Numbered from the stretch's first letter, positions 46,957 to 55,762 are shown. The stretch: DNA of 64,000 nt from Leptospira ellinghausenii (GCF_003114815.1 NZ_BFAZ01000009.1:930001-994000), one strand, 5' to 3'. A program made the numbers and translations. Notes: generated by a model not told the origin, from the letters alone.

Positions 46957-48102
46957 TTAATTTATCATCCCATTCAAAATGTAAGATGGGAAACCTTGTT
47001 GGTCTCTTTCAAAAGGTGCGATTGAATATTGATTGGGAATCGAAATGATTTCTTGATAAAACTTATAAGTTGAACGGAATAAAATTCGAGGTGTATCGGT
47101 AGAACTTGGAGTATAGTAGAATTTAACACCATAACGAAAGTTATTTGCCCATCCTTCCTTTGTAACTTCTAATAATGGATATTCCGCTGGGATTTTTTTA
47201 TTTTGAACCACATTATAAACAATATCTCCCTTTTTATACAATCGAACACCTTGTGTTTCATTTGCCAATCGAAGAGATCCAGAATCGGGAAAGGAAAGAG
47301 AGAGATACGTTAAACTCACATAATTGCCCCTGTTCTTAAGTTGTAAAGTCACAAGAGATTCTTTTCCTATTTCAAACTTTGGCTCTACTTCTAAGGATAC
47401 AAAAGAAGGAACAGGTTGCATTGGAAGGTTTGCAATCATTTCCCATCCATTAAACACAAATTCTTGTGAATAATTAGGATTGGTTGGAAAAATTCGAAAT
47501 GACTTGTCTTTAGCACTGTATTCAAACTCAACACGTTTGCTTCGTTTCAATTCTTCATGTTCTTTGAGTTGGTAACCATCCCAAATTTTTTTGCCTTTGC
47601 GGTATCCCATTGGAACTGAAAATAAACCTAACGGTGGTTCCTCGGACAAAACTTCTATGAATACAGAATTAAAATTATCTCCAGGTAGTTCTGCAACGAC
47701 AATTCGTCTCAAACAATCACCAGCAAACGTTGGTTTTTCTTTTCCTGAAATGGATCCAGCTAACCACTTGTTTTGTTTGCCGTCATAATACATAGGCCCT
47801 AAATCTTTTAGAAAAAATTCTAACTTCCATAAAAAGGACCAACTAGACCCCTCTTTGCGAAATGCAGACACCACTTCACTTTGCCCAGATTGGAACAAAA
47901 CAAGAGTTTCCATTTCTTGCGTTTCATCCAAATTGATTTGTTTTTGACCAAGGATACGGATGGGATCCCCCTCTTCTTTTCCGTAAACAGCCAAACGGAT
48001 TTCCTTCTCAGAAGGGTGTTCCTTTTGGGAACAAAACGGAAAAAAAATCAGGAGAAAAAAGACAAAAAACAATGAATCGTAGGAAGAACGGGAAAAATTC
48101 AT
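46957..48102 (-). CDS. Putative lipoprotein, unknown function
   Basis: 381 residues. Leader FFVFFLLIFFPFC supplies the lipobox Cys24. The mature region appears beta-rich (EIRLAVYGKEEGDPIRILGQ, VTLQLKNRGNYVSLTYLSLS) with no recognised domain. It is seven bases upstream of the hypothetical gene that overlaps motB, so all three form one transcript (lipoprotein, cytosolic protein, MotB). Confidence 0.65.
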   Translation of the reverse strand: MNFSRSSYDSLFFVFFLLIFFPFCSQKEHPSEKEIRLAVYGKEEGDPIRILGQKQINLDETQEMETLVLFQSGQSEVVSAFRKEGSSWSFLWKLEFFLKDLGPMYYDGKQNKWLAGSISGKEKPTFAGDCLRRIVVAELPGDNFNSVFIEVLSEEPPLGLFSVPMGYRKGKKIWDGYQLKEHEELKRSKRVEFEYSAKDKSFRIFPTNPNYSQEFVFNGWEMIANLPMQPVPSFVSLEVEPKFEIGKESLVTLQLKNRGNYVSLTYLSLSFPDSGSLRLANETQGVRLYKKGDIVYNVVQNKKIPAEYPLLEVTKEGWANNFRYGVKFYYTPSSTDTPRILFRSTYKFYQEIISIPNQYSIAPFERDQQGFPSYILNGMIN

Positions 48103-48137
48103 AAGGATACAAACACTTCAGCACACTAAAACCTCAA

Positions 48138-48185
48138 TTCAACCTTTTTTGCTTTTCGGTACAATCCAGACGATTATCATCGTCT
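48138..48185 (+). promoter_or_regulatory. tmRNA promoter and upstream inverted repeat
   Basis: TACAAT (48160-48165) is a good -10 candidate 35 bases before the tmRNA 5' end, with TTCAAC (48138) as a weak -35. Between them and the gene lies a perfect inverted repeat AGACGAT-TATC-ATCGTCT (48168-48185), which would form a hairpin in the precursor's 5' leader or serve as an operator. Confidence 0.45.
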
Positions 48186-48199
48186 AAGTATTAAGAAAT

Positions 48200-48548
48200 G
48201 GGGACGACATTGGTTTCGACTGTTGTTGGCTTGGATTCAGTGGCACGTAGGGGTGAGGGACCTCTTAAAAACCTTCAAAACAATAACTGCAAATAACGAA
48301 TTTGCTCTAGCAGCTTAATTTTAAGCTCTACGGTTTCGGTGGCTGTTTCCTTGGGTGGCCTAGAAACCGACACCTCTCTAAGGACCTTTCGGATTTGTTG
48401 CCCGCTTCGAACCGAATTGAACTCTAAGTAGGATAGGAATGAGTCCCCCGTTTGTAGGGTAAGTCTTTCCGAAATTGATTTGCAAACTAAACGTGTAGAA
48501 GCTGCATTTGAGGACGATAGGACCCGGGTTCGACTCCCGGCGTCTCCA
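48200..48548 (+). ncRNA. ssrA: Transfer-messenger RNA
   Basis: Begins GGGGACGACATTGGTTTCGA and ends GGGTTCGACTCCCGGCGTCTCC-A, the tRNA-like ends pairing GGGGACG with CGTCTCC; the terminal CCA is not encoded. The tag frame starts at GCA 48289 and reads ANNEFALAA, stop TAA 48316-48318, giving the usual degradation tag ending in ALAA. tmRNA rescues stalled ribosomes with SmpB. Length about 349 nt is normal. Confidence 0.97.
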
Positions 48549-48599
48549 GAGTTCATTTTAAATAATTACAAATCTATATTCGTCTAACAACCTATTTAC

Positions 48600-48853
48600 G
48601 ACGTGAGTCGAACGACTGCGAGAGTCAGAAACAGTAGCGACCCATAGGGAGCGTGAAGCTGTTTCTGTCGAAGGCAGGATGCCTGAGAACTCGAGCAGGA
48701 CGGGTCGGAGGTTGCCTGACCTGGAGGAAGGCAACGGAGACCGACTCACCGAACGTCTCCAAGTTTCGGTATAGGTTTCGGTATTCGCTTCTCGCGCTCA
48801 AGCTGGCCTTCCTTGGCCAGATTTCGCGCCCGCACCCATCCATGGGTGCTTTT
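48600..48853 (+). repeat. Hairpin-dense block, probable structured RNA or dispersed repeat
   Basis: Visibly richer in G+C than its surroundings. A long-range helix GACG/TGAGTCG (48600-48610) pairs with CGACTCA...CGTC (48742-48757). Inside are CAGAAACAG/CTGTTTCTG (48626-48634/48659-48667), AGGC/GCCT near 48672, and TTGCCT/AGGCAA (48712-48733). An alternative is GGAGAC/GTCTCC (48736-48741/48755-48760). Further on are CTGGCC/GGCCAG (48803-48820) and GCACCCAT/ATGGGTGC (48832-48849) followed by TTTT, a terminator-like end. Short frames crossing it on both strands do not look like protein. No second copy lies in this window. Confidence 0.55.
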
Positions 48854-48952
48854 CGAAGCAAACACCTCCACAATGGTTATCACGCTAACGCATTTACATG
48901 TTTGTTGGTGTATGAAAGAAAGGTTCCTTGTCACTAGAGTTGATAACCTAAC

Positions 48953-49288
48953 GTGAAAATATGCTGGTTATTTATTGATTGGTTTGAAACATGCGTTAAT
49001 GGAAACATTGATGCAGACCCATACCGTGTTTTCCTTTTGTCGAATTTATCATCTGGAAATAACTTGGAAGCACTTGGTCTTTATACTCTGTTAAAAGGTG
49101 ATGTGAATCCTAAATCAATAGATCCATTACTAGCTTTGTTTTACTCTCAACTCGCAGGAAAGCAACTAAGTCCCCTTGAATTGTATGCTCTATTGACGTT
49201 AGGGATTGGACGTGTGAACTCCTCCTCCAATTATGCGAAAAGTTTTATTGAGGTAAGCGTTCATTCTATTGTTCCACACATAAGATAA
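48953..49288 (+). CDS. Doubtful small ORF or gene fragment
   Basis: 111 codons from GTG 48953. The middle (NLEALGLYTLLKGDVNPKSI, DPLLALFYSQLAGKQLSPLE, LYALLTLGIGR) has helical, protein-like composition and codon use like its neighbours, but I recognise no family. The last seven codons run into the 3' end of the opposite-strand DUF1554 gene, so the original C-terminus may be lost. Could be a remnant. Confidence 0.35.
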   Translation: MKICWLFIDWFETCVNGNIDADPYRVFLLSNLSSGNNLEALGLYTLLKGDVNPKSIDPLLALFYSQLAGKQLSPLELYALLTLGIGRVNSSSNYAKSFIEVSVHSIVPHIR

Positions 49289-49934
49289 CGGAAAGTGCAT
49301 TACAACTCCCTAAAGTTGAAGTGAAAATTGATGTGCCCGTTGCTGCAACACCCGAATTGTTTATACCAGTTCCATCCGTCCAACGATTACAATGGTTATT
49401 TGTGCGTGTTGTCCAACCACCAGTTGCAAGACCGGTATGTATGTTTGATAGTGCATTGACATCAACATCTAATAATTGTGAAGTAAAGATTCCAAAATTA
49501 TCAGTTACCGCAAATTTTTGGGAGTCTCCAGTTCTATAATAAGAGGTATTTGGTTTTAAAATCCAATCTTTATGTTCTGAATTTCCACCTGTCGTACAAT
49601 TTGAAGTTGTACAGGCAATACGATTCACATCATCCACAAGAAAGGCTTTATAGACGGCTCGACTTGGAAGTGGCGGTTTTTTTGCATCACTCATGCAAAT
49701 GGCGTCAGCACCTGCAATTCCATTTCGATTCCCAACATAGGTTATACTTGTGGAGTAAAATCTACATTCAGTACAAACAGGTACGGGGAGGTTACAAGCA
49801 GATAATTGCCCCGTGAGACACAGAAGAGTTTCATTTTCCTTAAAAGAATTGGATTGGAAATCACTCGGATTATTAAGTTCCGGCTGTGTGCACTGGAAAA
49901 ATAGGAAAAACAAAAGCAAAATCAAATACTGCAT
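49266..49934 (-). CDS. DUF1554 lipoprotein (third, unlinked copy)
   Basis: 222 residues. Leader MQYLILLLFFLFFQC (acyl Cys15), then a spacer LNNPSDFQSNSFKEN and CLTGQLSACNLP, then the DUF1554 domain (GADAICMSDAKKPPLPSRAV, RIACTTSNCTTGGNSEHKDW, terminal CVEQ). Its spacer module matches the N-terminus of the SBBP lipoprotein at 13.2 kb rather than those of the other two DUF1554 proteins, indicating module exchange between lipoproteins. Probably surface-exposed. Confidence 0.85.
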   Translation of the reverse strand: MQYLILLLFFLFFQCTQPELNNPSDFQSNSFKENETLLCLTGQLSACNLPVPVCTECRFYSTSITYVGNRNGIAGADAICMSDAKKPPLPSRAVYKAFLVDDVNRIACTTSNCTTGGNSEHKDWILKPNTSYYRTGDSQKFAVTDNFGIFTSQLLDVDVNALSNIHTGLATGGWTTRTNNHCNRWTDGTGINNSGVAATGTSIFTSTLGSCNALSVILCVEQ

Positions 49935-50228
49935 ATTTTGATTATAAACTCTTATGAATTCAAATCAACTTAGAAATCATACCTTACAAAATCATTTTGA
50001 ATCCAAACAAAATTTGGAATGAAACAAAACTCCAAAACAATCAAAATTTAAAACCAACAATTGTTTAGAATCATCTTACGATCACTGTTCATGATTTATT
50101 CATTGTTAGATGAGATCAAATACGTTATTTTTGATAGAATCGATTGTTGAGTAAACGAGATCAAAAAGGTTTACGATCGATTCAGACTTCCACAAAACTA
50201 CTCTTGACAATTTCTCTTAAGATATCGA

Positions 50229-50570
50229 TTGATTGGGAACGGAACCAATATACCATTTGATCTTATCATCCGATGCCCTTGGTGCAAATCACAATACACA
50301 GGGAATGTGATGACCCTGATTGGAATTTTTTGTACAATTCCATTCTGTTGGACAATACTTTTACCAATCATCGGTATCTTTTTGTTGGCGCAAGGGATTA
50401 CAAACTGCCAAAGAGGAACTGATACCATTAGAGCTTGGTACAGCAACGGTAGGTGAAATTACAGAAATACGAAAAGATTACACTCAGTCACTAAACGGAA
50501 AATCACCAACTGTTGTGAAATTTTATTCTAAGCCAATGGTGTAAAAGCATCTAATTTCAAAATTGATTAA
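50229..50570 (+). pseudogene. Frameshifted zinc-ribbon/membrane protein gene
   Basis: The frame from TTG 50229 gives IPFDLIIRCPWCKSQYTGNV (half a zinc ribbon) and a hydrophobic segment (PFCWTILLPIIGIFLLAQG). Around 50385-50400 the sense continues in the +1 frame as LQTAKEELIPLELGTATVGE and ITEIRKDYTQSLNGKSPTVV. Near 50525 it returns to the first frame as ANGVKASNFKID, stop 50568-50570. Two compensating frameshifts in one small gene indicate decay (or sequence error). The GTATVGEITEIR..YTQS.NGKSPTVVKF segment recalls small bacterial membrane proteins of unknown function. Confidence 0.6.
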
Positions 50571-50707
50571 AGGATTTCAAATTTTATTCAGTGAGTCGAT
50601 TTACTAAGTTGCAAGATTTGAATCAACTCTGATTCAAAAAAACTACTTTTCCTCATTGAAGAAATCGAATTTTACAAAGGTTAGATCTAGATTATAAAAA
50701 AAATGAA

Positions 50708-50739
50708 ACCCCTACCACCCACTAATATTAGCAGGTGGG
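50708..50739 (-). terminator. Terminator of the large lipoprotein gene
   Basis: Minus strand: CCACC (50737-50733) pairs with GGTGG (50718-50714), around a perfect inner palindrome CTAATATTAG (50721-50730); the transcript continues into a T-rich stretch below 50707 (GGGTTTCATTTTTTTTAT). Confidence 0.75.
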
Positions 50740-50782
50740 GAAAAATAAGTTCGAAATGTTTTTTGATTAGAATCTAACTTTT

Positions 50783-53700
50783 TTATTGAGTCAAATTTAA
50801 TGTGCCAAGTAAAGTAGGACTAAATTGCAATTCTGGATAAATTTGACCATAGGTGAAATAGTCTGATCCATTTCCATTGGTATCACAATAGGTATAGTTC
50901 AAACCACCATCGATTGAAAATCTTGCAACATAGGAATGCGTAGATACACTCGTATATGGCTGGAATTTAAATTTTCCTGCATATTCCGAATTATTTGTAT
51001 TATCAATGAACGTAGTGGGATTGAATGTCATCGGAAAATACAGCCAGCTTTCATTAGTTCGTGGATCCGTACCTTGAGGTCCATATCCGATTTCGCCTGT
51101 GATCAGAGTATTATCAATTAAATTGTTAGTAACATTTGGATAATAAACTCTAGAGTAGATCCAATTTGATTCTGTCGCTGTCGGCCCAACTTGAACATTC
51201 ATCGAAGTTGGATAATGCAAAATACAATAAGGAATTTCACCATTTTCAAAACCAACACCGTTTTTTGTTCCAATTAGTTTTGTTGCTTTTTGAACTTTAT
51301 AACTTTTGTACGGAGCTACATCTGTTACAACAAAATCTAAATAATAACCATTGGGATTTGGAAATAAAGGAATATTGTGACAAATGTGATATTGAATTTC
51401 TTCTCCATAAGGCATTCTTACACATTGAGTTAAATCAACATTACCATGTATTGATTCTATCCTAAATTTTACATTTTCACTAAACCAACCATTGATCTGT
51501 ATGTTCGCTGAAGTTTTAGTGGATAAATTAGATGCAGGAGGCGTATGAATTCTCACATCAAATCCAATTGTAAAAATCTTATAATTTACTGAATTGCCAG
51601 TGGGACTCATAAGAGTTAGTTCTTTCACTAATTTTCTTGAATAATCCCAAATCACTGGAATAGAATCATTCTGTTGAAAAGGAATCTGAGAAGGCAAAGA
51701 ATTTGTAAGTACAACCGAACTCGCATTTTCGACAGTATACGTTACATTATATTCCGGCGTATTTGTTTTATTGACTAATATCGTAATGGTTTTTGCTGTC
51801 TCATTGATTGTTGTTGATATTGCAGCACCAGGAACTTCAAACGAAGTAAACTTGGGTATCAATTCCCCAATCGTAAAATTTCGAACAAGCTCCGCGGAAA
51901 CATTTCCTGCATGGTCTTTTGCCAAAAAGCGATATTCCAACACAGTATTGTTAGGTGTGATGATCGAACCTGTATACAATTGACCATTCAGAATGGCACC
52001 TGAGGAATCAAAAGATGGAGAAGATCCATTGACTGTATAAATGATCTCGTGGCAACCTGAAGGTACATCATCACAAGTGATGGTGAGTGTCTGTGGTGCT
52101 GAATACGTTCCATTCGCAACAGAAGAAGTGATCACTGGACTTGCAAAATCGACAATATAGGAAACAGAAGATGAACCATTTGTTCCGATTAAATTAGCCA
52201 CACAAACCAATACAGTTTTATTCCCTTCCGCACCAAGTGAAGCAACGGGAATTTCAGAAGTAACTGATTCATTGGCCGCCACTGTTCCCGAAACATTCGT
52301 TCCAACGAGAGGAGTTCCGGCAGCACAAGAAGTACCTTGTTTCAAAATGTAGTTTCCTTCTTTATCTGACTTCCAACTGATTGTAGCTATTTGTCCGGAT
52401 TTTAAATGGGTTGAAGGAAGAACACTATTGATAGTGATCGTTGGAACAACAGTATCCACTGTATATGTTTCACTATAGACAATAGACTGGTTCCCTGCTT
52501 GGTCACAAGTTCTTACTTTAAATGTTGTGGTTGTTTGGTTTGGAGTAGGGATTGAAGTTGTGTATACACTACCAGCATTTACCGAACAGTTGGCACCAAA
52601 GGATGGAGTAGTACCATTTGTTGTATAAATTACTTTAGAACAACCAGCACCCCCTACATCGGAACAATTCAAAACGACCGATTGAACTGTACCATAATTT
52701 CCACCTGAAGGGAAAATTGTAACACCAGGGACTGTGTCATCTCGGTTAACAGACGCAACACCAAAACCTGTTACTCCACTGCTTGTCACACAAATGCGAA
52801 GTGCATTGGTACCCAAGTTTAAGGATGACGCAAGAATCGAACCTGAGGTTTGGTTTACATTAGCTGTCACATTCCCTGAATACAAAACGGTTCCTGAATT
52901 ACAATCGGCAGCATTTTTACGAATGGAATATGTCCCTGTTTTCGAAGATTTCCATTGGATCTCTGTCGAAAGGATTGAACCAGAAAGCGTACTCACATTG
53001 GGAGCGGAAATAGAATTCACTGTAATAACGGGACCAAGTGAAGGTACCATCGGATCTTCAAAGTTAGGTGCACCATCTCCATCAAAATCTGCAGTAGGAA
53101 AAGCAGCTGTAATCGGATCAGTTCCCAAAACTGCTACTATCTGATTGATAAAAGGTCCAAGAATACCCGCGTTCGCTTGGTAATACTCGCTAACACTTGC
53201 ATATCCGTAGTCAGCATAATTTGCCAATTCCTCGATCACCTTATTAGCTATATTCGAAACTGGATTGGGATTGGTTATAATTCCACTTGAGACTAGCCAA
53301 ATTTGAATGTTTAATCCAACTCCAAACGAAAAATGAACAACTTCCACCTTTATCGTGTTAGAAGAATAATCCACAGAAACTTTCTTCATTTTTTCCAAAG
53401 TCGAATCATCTTTTACGTAATACATACCAATACTACGTTCTTCAATTCCAGCTTCAGGTAGTCTACCTTGGTCGTAATTGATATTTAAGTAAGCTGGCTT
53501 TAAAAACTTTAATCCCTCTGGTTCGAATTTAAAAACAGGACTTGTGGAATTGTATTCAGTGGGAATCGATCCATTCGGATTCACATTGCGACTGATGGTG
53601 ATGACTTTCGTTTCTGCAAGTGCCCCAGCTGGAATTTCAAATGAGAAACTACCATCTGATGCTTGCAAAGTACCACCATTGGGTCCGACCTCAGCAGAAA

Positions 53701-53851
53701 CAGATCGAGAAGTATCTGGATTACCAATGAAAAGACCTAAAAAAGAAGCTAAAAAGGAAGATTGGTTTTGTTTGTCTTTCGGGAGTAGAAAACCATTACA
53801 GTGATATAAGGATAACCCTAAAAGTAGTACAGTCAGTATTTTTCGTTTCAT
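50783..53851 (-). CDS. Large multidomain lipoprotein with ZU5-like and chitobiase-C-type repeats
   Basis: 1022 residues. Leader MKRKILTVLLLGLSLYHC (acyl Cys18). A ZU5-like domain at about 50-180 (SAEVGPNGGTLQASDGSFSF, EIPAGALAETKVITIS). Then alternating Ig/FN3-like and chitobiase/HexNAcase C-terminal-like units, each with GTYSAPQTLTITCDDV..GC.EIIYT.NG..P-type sequence (e.g. KVIYTTNGTTPSFGANC and HEIIYTVNGSSPSFDSSG) and ending DQAGN or DHAGN. The last 350 residues are unassigned. Probably a long surface-projecting adhesin-like protein. A terminator hairpin follows. Confidence 0.82.
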   Translation of the reverse strand: MKRKILTVLLLGLSLYHCNGFLLPKDKQNQSSFLASFLGLFIGNPDTSRSVSAEVGPNGGTLQASDGSFSFEIPAGALAETKVITISRNVNPNGSIPTEYNSTSPVFKFEPEGLKFLKPAYLNINYDQGRLPEAGIEERSIGMYYVKDDSTLEKMKKVSVDYSSNTIKVEVVHFSFGVGLNIQIWLVSSGIITNPNPVSNIANKVIEELANYADYGYASVSEYYQANAGILGPFINQIVAVLGTDPITAAFPTADFDGDGAPNFEDPMVPSLGPVITVNSISAPNVSTLSGSILSTEIQWKSSKTGTYSIRKNAADCNSGTVLYSGNVTANVNQTSGSILASSLNLGTNALRICVTSSGVTGFGVASVNRDDTVPGVTIFPSGGNYGTVQSVVLNCSDVGGAGCSKVIYTTNGTTPSFGANCSVNAGSVYTTSIPTPNQTTTTFKVRTCDQAGNQSIVYSETYTVDTVVPTITINSVLPSTHLKSGQIATISWKSDKEGNYILKQGTSCAAGTPLVGTNVSGTVAANESVTSEIPVASLGAEGNKTVLVCVANLIGTNGSSSVSYIVDFASPVITSSVANGTYSAPQTLTITCDDVPSGCHEIIYTVNGSSPSFDSSGAILNGQLYTGSIITPNNTVLEYRFLAKDHAGNVSAELVRNFTIGELIPKFTSFEVPGAAISTTINETAKTITILVNKTNTPEYNVTYTVENASSVVLTNSLPSQIPFQQNDSIPVIWDYSRKLVKELTLMSPTGNSVNYKIFTIGFDVRIHTPPASNLSTKTSANIQINGWFSENVKFRIESIHGNVDLTQCVRMPYGEEIQYHICHNIPLFPNPNGYYLDFVVTDVAPYKSYKVQKATKLIGTKNGVGFENGEIPYCILHYPTSMNVQVGPTATESNWIYSRVYYPNVTNNLIDNTLITGEIGYGPQGTDPRTNESWLYFPMTFNPTTFIDNTNNSEYAGKFKFQPYTSVSTHSYVARFSIDGGLNYTYCDTNGNGSDYFTYGQIYPELQFSPTLLGTLNLTQ

Positions 53852-54063
53852 TTTTCATTCCTTTTTCAAATGTGCACAAAAAATTGCGCAGTTACTCACA
53901 ATGGTAAGAATTCTATTTCCTGTCAAATATTTTGTTAGGTGGTTTTATATCCCAAAAAATGCAAGATTGCTAATATATTGAAATTACCTCAGGCTATTTC
54001 GGGTTCACCAAACGCTACTCTCCTTTCCAATTGTAAATGTTATAGAGCAAGCCCTACATATAC
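53852..54063. other. Intergenic region
   Basis: About 210 bases upstream of the large lipoprotein gene; no coding frame, palindrome or RNA gene evident. It should hold that gene's promoter on the minus strand. Confidence 0.4.
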
Positions 54064-54366
54064 TTAGCGCGAAACAATCGGAATATAAACCAGTTCTTCG
54101 GAATCTGGATCGTCGTTTTTATATTTCTCTCCCATCACTTCAAAATGAGGACGATTGTCTAATTCGAAGTTTGAATTTGGTAACCAATCCATAAAAATCG
54201 AATGGAAAAAAGGCCCTGCTTCACTTGGTAATCCTTTGTAAAGAAATTCAACATACATACCACTCATAAGTGTAAATCCTTCTGTTTCAGATGGATTCGC
54301 TAAAGACATCTCCAATTTTTTCCCAACCAAACACTTTTGCTCTATTGTTAAGATCTTTGTTTCCAT
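54064..54366 (-). CDS. GyrI-like (effector-binding) protein with internal deletion
   Basis: 100 residues. The start METKILTIEQKCLVGKKLEM and the end (MSGMYVEFLYKGLPSEAGPF, DWLPNSNFELDNRPHFEVMG, EKYKNDDPDSEELVYIPI) fit the ends of GyrI-like/AraC effector-binding proteins of about 155 residues. About 50-55 residues expected between SLAN and ETEGFT are missing with the frame intact, so half of the small-molecule-binding barrel is gone. It is either a defective gene or a reduced form. The comparison with the family rests on memory. Confidence 0.6.
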   Translation of the reverse strand: METKILTIEQKCLVGKKLEMSLANPSETEGFTLMSGMYVEFLYKGLPSEAGPFFHSIFMDWLPNSNFELDNRPHFEVMGEKYKNDDPDSEELVYIPIVSR

Positions 54367-54632
54367 CCATTTCGATTTCCATATTAGTTCCTAAAAAAGC
54401 AACCACCATTCAATGCGAAAAATAACCGAATCAATTAACATCGATTTGATACAGAAACAAATCTTTCAGAAATAAGAAATTTCTAGTCTTGATTGTAAAT
54501 GAAATCCCTACACTACAATCTTCTTGACTTAAAATGAAAAAACAGATATACCTTTTGGAATGAATGTACAACAATACATTTTGTAACATTCATAACTCAC
54601 CCCATTCAAAATCAGTTCAAAAGAAGGTCATT
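54367..54632. other. Intergenic region with inverted repeats
   Basis: About 265 bases between divergent GyrI-like and reductase-like genes. Near 54560-54595, GAATGTAC...TAACATTC and AATGTA-CAACAA-TACATT are overlapping inverted repeats and may be an operator for the downstream gene. Nothing else recognised. Confidence 0.35.
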
Positions 54633-55193
54633 ATGAGAAAATTAATCATGTGGAATTTAATCACCTTAGACGGATACTTCGAAGGTGAAAAAAATTGGGA
54701 CCTTAGTTTCCACGGACTTGTTTGGGGAAAAGAATTAGAAGAACTTAGTCTCATCCAACTGCGGTCAGCCGACTACCTTGTGTTTGGTGCTACAACTTAC
54801 CAAGGAATGGCCGATTATTGGACTAGTGCCCCAGAGGATGAAGGGGAAGTTGCCAAATTCATGAACAGCCTCCCTAAACTTGTATGTTCTACGACACTCC
54901 AATCCGCAAAATGGAACAAGACCACAATTACAAAAGATGCGGTGAAAGAAGTCACAAAATTAAAAAACGAAGGTACGGGAAATATGTTTGTTTTTGGAAG
55001 TGGAATCTTATCGGCATCTTTGATGAAAGCAAATCTATTCGACGAATACCGGATCTGCATCACTCCTATATTTTTAGGGAAGGGAAAAAAACTATTCCAA
55101 GAAGGAATTCCAAACATTCCCTTAAAACTAACGGAGACAAATTCACTTTCGTCTGGTGCAGTGATCCTTCGTTATACGCCTGAGACAAATTAG
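54633..55193 (+). CDS. Dihydrofolate-reductase-fold (RibD C-terminal) protein
   Basis: 186 residues from ATG 54633, preceded by AGAAGG; the frame is open back to 54564 without a ribosome site. RibD_C/DHFR-like pattern: RKLIMWNLITLDGYFEGEKN, ADYLVFGATTYQGMADYW, NMFVFGSGILSASLMKANLF, DEYRICITPIFLGKGKKLF. These are NADPH-binding reductase-like proteins of unknown substrate, often found beside GyrI- or DUF1579-type genes, as here. Confidence 0.85.
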   Translation: MRKLIMWNLITLDGYFEGEKNWDLSFHGLVWGKELEELSLIQLRSADYLVFGATTYQGMADYWTSAPEDEGEVAKFMNSLPKLVCSTTLQSAKWNKTTITKDAVKEVTKLKNEGTGNMFVFGSGILSASLMKANLFDEYRICITPIFLGKGKKLFQEGIPNIPLKLTETNSLSSGAVILRYTPETN

Positions 55194-55230
55194 TAATTGA
55201 AAGGAGAAAATACCAAAAAGGAAATTCATT

Positions 55231-55731
55231 ATGACAACTAACAAATTTGACATATCGTTACAAGATGGTGCACACAAACATTTAAAACAACTCCTCGGGC
55301 ATTGGCAAGGAACCACAAAAACTTGGTTTGAAAAAGATGTATTGGCTGATGAATCAGAAGCAGAAACAACCGTCACAAGTCTATTAGGTGGTCGGTTCAT
55401 TTGCCTAGATACCAAAAGTAGTTTAGAAGGGAAACCATTCGAAGGGAAAATGATCGTAGGATATGATATCCCTTACCAAAGGTACACGAGTTCTTGGATT
55501 GATAGTTTTCATATGGGAACACAAATCATGTTGTCTAGTGGACCACAAAAAGAAAATGGATTCGTTATGACTGGATCTTATGGAAACCCAGAATATGGAG
55601 ACGACCTTTGGGGCTGGAGGACAGAGTTTCAAATCTTGAGTGACTCAGAATTTTCTCTCATAACCTATAATATAAGCCCCAAGGGCGAAGAGGCAAAAGC
55701 TACGGAAACATTTTACAAAAAGGTTGGTTAA
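55231..55731 (+). CDS. DUF1579 family protein
   Basis: 166 residues. Typical DUF1579 features: LKQLLGHWQGTTKTWFEKDV, a TTVTSLLGGRFICLDTKSSL strand pair, FEGKMIVGYDIPYQRYTSSW and a final FYKKV. A cytosolic lipocalin-like fold is expected; function unknown. It follows the reductase-like gene by 37 bases and is probably in the same transcript. Confidence 0.85.
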   Translation: MTTNKFDISLQDGAHKHLKQLLGHWQGTTKTWFEKDVLADESEAETTVTSLLGGRFICLDTKSSLEGKPFEGKMIVGYDIPYQRYTSSWIDSFHMGTQIMLSSGPQKENGFVMTGSYGNPEYGDDLWGWRTEFQILSDSEFSLITYNISPKGEEAKATETFYKKVG

Positions 55732-55762
55732 TGATTGAAACGTTTGGATTTAACTTTTTGGA

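Noticed and set aside
48275..48556. Minus-strand reading frame across the tmRNA
   Set aside because: It lies inside the clear ssrA gene and its translation reflects the RNA sequence only.
48558..48937. Several small reading frames on both strands after tmRNA
   Set aside because: They overlap each other in a hairpin-rich block and have skewed composition (Arg/Ser/Leu-rich); structure explains the sequence better than protein.
50198..50446. Minus-strand reading frame opposite the frameshifted zinc-ribbon gene
   Set aside because: The plus-strand segments carry coherent motifs (CPWC, YTQSLNGKSPTVV); the minus-strand translation does not.
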